Below are positions 61,577 to 64,000 of a stretch of DNA of 64,000 bases, one piece after another. A program made the translations under genes and the position numbers. The stretch spans positions 39,328 through 103,327 of the forward strand of contig NZ_KQ948681.1 in NCBI RefSeq assembly GCF_001514145.1. Reading direction: 5' to 3'. Below the pieces are notes generated by a model, which did not search any database, had not been told where the DNA came from, and saw nothing but the letters and a program-made list of their open reading frames with translations. Each line of letters begins with the position of its first letter. The first letter of the stretch is position 1. The stretch comes from Streptomyces canus (GTDB lineage Bacteria > Actinomycetota > Actinomycetes > Streptomycetales > Streptomycetaceae).

Positions 61577-62446
61577 TCATCCGCTCTCGGCTGGGACAGC
61601 CGCGCGGAACGCCGCGACCACGTCCGCCGTACTGCGCCCCGGCTCGTTCCCCCACATCAGGACCGTGCCACGGAGATGCCTGGCCAACACCCAGCCGGTC
61701 ATGTCATCGACAGCCACCAGCGGGCCCTCGGTGATGTGCTCGACGAACAGGCACCACGCAGACTCCGCTTCCCCATACGCCGCCCATGCCTCCCGGCCGT
61801 CCGCAGGGTTCGGCTTCGCCGCGACGAACGCCCGGTCCAGGGCGTGCAGTGCGGTGCACGCCGAACTGCCCGCGAATCCGGCCGGATCATGCGACTCCAG
61901 ACCCGGCCGGTGCCCGACGTCCTCCAGATGCGTCGCCGCCCACGCCAGCACGCCCCCGACGGAACCGCGATGCATCCGGGCCATGGGCCGCCCTGGCCGA
62001 GCGGCGGCCGTTGCGGCCGACTCGGCCAGCCCGGCAGCCTCACGGAGCACCTCGACCACCTCGTCCCGCGTACGGTCGCCCTGCGAACCCCACTGATGCA
62101 CGACGTGCCGACGGTGCCGGTACTCGTCCGGCCAATCCGAGTCGTGCAGCACGGCACCCCCGGCAACCAAGTCGGACAGGGTGTCCAGGGCGAGGCGCTG
62201 CGCGGCGTACAACGCCGGATAGTCGTACGTCCGGCCGGAGCTGCGCCGGCTGTCCCCGCCCGCGACATCCAGGGCGCCGAGAATGCCCGGGGTGAGCAGG
62301 CGCGTAGCAGTGACTCCCCGATCGTGACCGAACTTGTCGCCGTCGCGGCCGTTATGGAATCCACGGGCCTTGACGTGCGCGGCCGCCCAATTCAGCAGGT
62401 CGGGCGCGTTCGTCGGGAGAACGGTGGATTCGGCGCTGTATCGCAT
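61577..62446 (-). CDS. Hypothetical protein
   Basis: 289 residues; ATG 62446 (GGAGGAACAC ahead). Helical throughout, with AAARPGRPMARMHRGSVGGVLAWAATHLEDVGHRP near the middle and WCLFVEHITEGPLVAVDDMTGWVLARHLRG near the end. No motif known to me. It is in a leftward unit that starts at 63747. Confidence 0.8.
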   Translation of the reverse strand: MRYSAESTVLPTNAPDLLNWAAAHVKARGFHNGRDGDKFGHDRGVTATRLLTPGILGALDVAGGDSRRSSGRTYDYPALYAAQRLALDTLSDLVAGGAVLHDSDWPDEYRHRRHVVHQWGSQGDRTRDEVVEVLREAAGLAESAATAAARPGRPMARMHRGSVGGVLAWAATHLEDVGHRPGLESHDPAGFAGSSACTALHALDRAFVAAKPNPADGREAWAAYGEAESAWCLFVEHITEGPLVAVDDMTGWVLARHLRGTVLMWGNEPGRSTADVVAAFRAAVPAESG

Positions 62447-62598
62447 GTGTTCCTCCAGAGTTGAGGGGGAGGCGTTCACGCCGCGAACCCGGTCTCTGCT
62501 GACGGTTCCGTTTGTCGCGCGGCGCTCCGAGGGCAGAGCGATCGGGACACCGCCGAGCTGTCCCGCTCCTGGCGACTGAGGACGCTGCTCTGAGGGCT

Positions 62599-62814
62599 TC
62601 AAATGGGTGTGACGCCGTCCTGGATGGCGGTGGTGCAGTAGTAGTGCTTGCCGGTATTGCTGGCGCTGTGGTCGGCGCGGATGGCGCATGGGATGGTGCC
62701 GCAGGTGGGGATGGCGCGGTTGGCGCGCATTTCTTCGCCCAGTCCGTAGAGCCGGTATTCCCGTGCGTTCTCGTTGCAGTAGACGCACGCGCGGGGCGTG
62801 CGAAAGTGGGGCAT
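62599..62814 (-). CDS. Small cysteine-rich protein
   Basis: 71 residues; ATG 62814 (AAGGATTGGT ahead). Cysteines at ACVYCNE, TCGTIPCA and YYCTT suggest a zinc ribbon. Function unknown. Confidence 0.75.
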   Translation of the reverse strand: MPHFRTPRACVYCNENAREYRLYGLGEEMRANRAIPTCGTIPCAIRADHSASNTGKHYYCTTAIQDGVTPI

Positions 62815-62880
62815 ACCAATCCTTCGACGCGACGGTCCCGTACGCGCGAATCCCTAAAGGGGCTCGCGGCCCGGGATGGG

Positions 62881-63102
62881 TTACTTCGAGGGGAAGCACT
62901 TGAAGCAGAGGCGGACGGTGCCGCGCCCAAGGCGTTCCTCCACCTCCGACTTGGTGTACCTCAGAGAGGCAACGCCGCCGCAAATGACGTCACCGATGTA
63001 CCAGCAGTGGCTTCTATGGATCAGCCTTGGAGGCCCGGGCGCATCATGTAGGCGGGTGACGTAGCGAGAGAGCACCAGTTTGAGTTCTTCAAGCAAGAGC
63101 AT
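62881..63102 (-). CDS. Small hypothetical protein
   Basis: 73 residues from ATG 63102 (GGAAA ahead); another start at 63129 is possible. MLLLEELKLVLSRYVTRL is a leucine-rich helix, and CFKCFPSK with HRSHCWYIGD could bind metal. Function unknown. Confidence 0.6.
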   Translation of the reverse strand: MLLLEELKLVLSRYVTRLHDAPGPPRLIHRSHCWYIGDVICGGVASLRYTKSEVEERLGRGTVRLCFKCFPSK

Positions 63103-63200
63103 GAGATTTCCGATCGTCAGTACGAGCACAGCACCACAGTGCGTGGATCGCTGCAGCCCAGCTGCGCCTGGGGCAACGCGCAGGGTCCTGCGACAGTTGG

Positions 63201-63524
63201 TTAGACGGCGGCCCAGCCGAAGAACACCCAGCCCTCAATCTCAGCGGTGCTCTCCGCAAGTACGGGAATGGCGCCCGCAGGATCCCACTTCCAAAAGCCG
63301 TCGTCAGGGCCGCCGAGCAACTTGTCGGCGAGCCCCTCGGCTTCCTTAAGCGGCATGCCCGTTGGTGTGACGATCTTGTAGCTATCCTTCGTGGCAAGCG
63401 TTCCGCTGCGGTCTGCCGATACGCCGTCGTCCTCCGCTTCCTCTGTGGCGCGGGTGTGTGCCGCACGGAACGCCTGGTCTACGTCGGTGCCGTTCTCATA
63501 TTCGTTGAAGCCTTGGGCGCCCAT
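63201..63524 (-). CDS. Small acidic hypothetical protein
   Basis: 107 residues; ATG 63524 (AAGGGAAA ahead). Acidic and Ala-rich, with VTPTGMPLKEAEGLADKLLGG and an end IEGWVFFGWAAV. No motif. Confidence 0.7.
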   Translation of the reverse strand: MGAQGFNEYENGTDVDQAFRAAHTRATEEAEDDGVSADRSGTLATKDSYKIVTPTGMPLKEAEGLADKLLGGPDDGFWKWDPAGAIPVLAESTAEIEGWVFFGWAAV

Positions 63525-63567
63525 GGCGGGTTTCCCTTCTTTGCGTGCGGAGCGGAGGATTGAGCGG

Positions 63568-63747
63568 CTATGCGCGCTCCTCGGCGTCTTCCAGGTCGTT
63601 CATGGCGAAGATCCAGGCCAGACGCTCGGTTGATCCCGGCTCGCCGTACGGAAGGCCGGTGTCGGGGCACATCGGCTCGGTTCCGCCGGTGGTCTCGGTG
63701 ACGTCAGGGGCGGAGGCCCGGCGTGACCTGCCAAAGTTCTTGAACAT
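63568..63747 (-). CDS. Small hypothetical protein
   Basis: 59 residues from ATG 63747 (GAGAGGGGCGCC ahead). Basic start, then MCPDTGLPYGEPGSTERLAWIFAMNDLEDAEERA. First gene after family-1 copy 9. Function unknown. Confidence 0.7.
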   Translation of the reverse strand: MFKNFGRSRRASAPDVTETTGGTEPMCPDTGLPYGEPGSTERLAWIFAMNDLEDAEERA

Positions 63748-63805
63748 GGCGCCCCTCTCGGGCGGAACGGTGGAGCCGGGTGTGTTCCTCGGCGGCAACG
63801 TCTCC

Positions 63806-63834
63806 AACATACACCGATAAAAAGAAGTAGGCAA
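63806..63834 (-). promoter_or_regulatory. Family-1 accessory promoter, copy 9
   Basis: TTGCCT (63834-63829), 17-base spacer ACTTCTTTTT..., TATGTT (63811-63806). It leads the right-hand unit 63747 to 61235. Confidence 0.85.
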
Positions 63835-64000
63835 TTTGCAGAATCTTCCTCCCTGCCCCCCGCGCCCGCTCCTATCGCCTCGCTCCTCCCGCCACCTCTC
63901 CGCCCCTGCTTCCCTCGTGTTACGTGTCGTGTGGCGTGTCTGGTGTGGTCGTGTGGCGGGTGGTCTTACGCGGATGGGAGTGCTGCTGGTGTCGGGGAGG

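Noticed and set aside
1..64000. Insertion sequence or integrase
   Set aside because: No transposase or recombinase motif (DDE, serine or tyrosine type) was seen in any plausible gene.
63840..64000. Linear-plasmid telomere at the right end
   Set aside because: No palindrome series of the telomere type is visible, and the window is just a cut of a longer sequence.

Overview
The window is very GC-rich, uses many GTG starts, and encodes WhiB-like proteins, a DUF2637 SpdB-like protein, an FtsK/TraB-type translocase and a SAV_2336-like protein. Together these point to Streptomyces or a close actinobacterial relative. The gene content (iteron-type origin with a Rep-like protein, a conjugation machine, a ParB-like protein, many small unknown genes, no housekeeping genes) points to a plasmid or an integrative conjugative element. 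I see no telomere, integrase, tRNA, rRNA, CRISPR array or insertion sequence, so linear versus circular and free versus integrated cannot be settled here.

Layout. 1-21,039: accessory genes, all leftward except one, mostly small and unknown, including a DUF4007 protein, two DNA-methyltransferase-like genes, an ADP-ribosylglycohydrolase-phosphatase fusion (the one rightward gene), two DNA-binding proteins built of repeated helix-turn-helix-like units, a GP88-family protein and a SAV_2336-like protein. 21,078-26,445: two very large proteins that share an N-terminal tag. 26,539-32,980: mobilisation operon (DUF4417, ParB-like, replication-relaxation protein, coupling ATPase and its membrane partner). 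33,273-42,556: type IV secretion operon (lytic transglycosylase/NlpC, VirB8/TcpC-like, VirB6-like, VirB4-like, small membrane proteins). 42,666-43,607: a divergent sigma-factor-like gene. 43,608-47,412: iteron-rich origin and Rep-like gene. 48,526-57,260: a second transfer module of the Streptomyces TraB/SpdB type with a GntR regulator and two WhiB-like proteins. 57,620-59,109: a short rightward unit. 59,110-60,100: repeat-rich non-coding DNA. 60,101-64,000: more leftward accessory genes.

The main result is a two-layer promoter system. Nine leftward accessory units start with almost the same promoter (TTGCTT-like box, 17-bp spacer beginning AATTCTTTTT, TAnnnT box). Five backbone units (large tagged proteins, mobilisation operon, type IV operon, Rep-like gene and the 57,620 gene) instead carry TGTCACAC-N15-CACCCCTA, with exactly 15 bases between the boxes at all five. 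The sigma-like gene lies directly ahead of the type IV operon and its copy of the second motif, so it is the obvious candidate reader of that motif. This is inference; no experiment or search was possible here.
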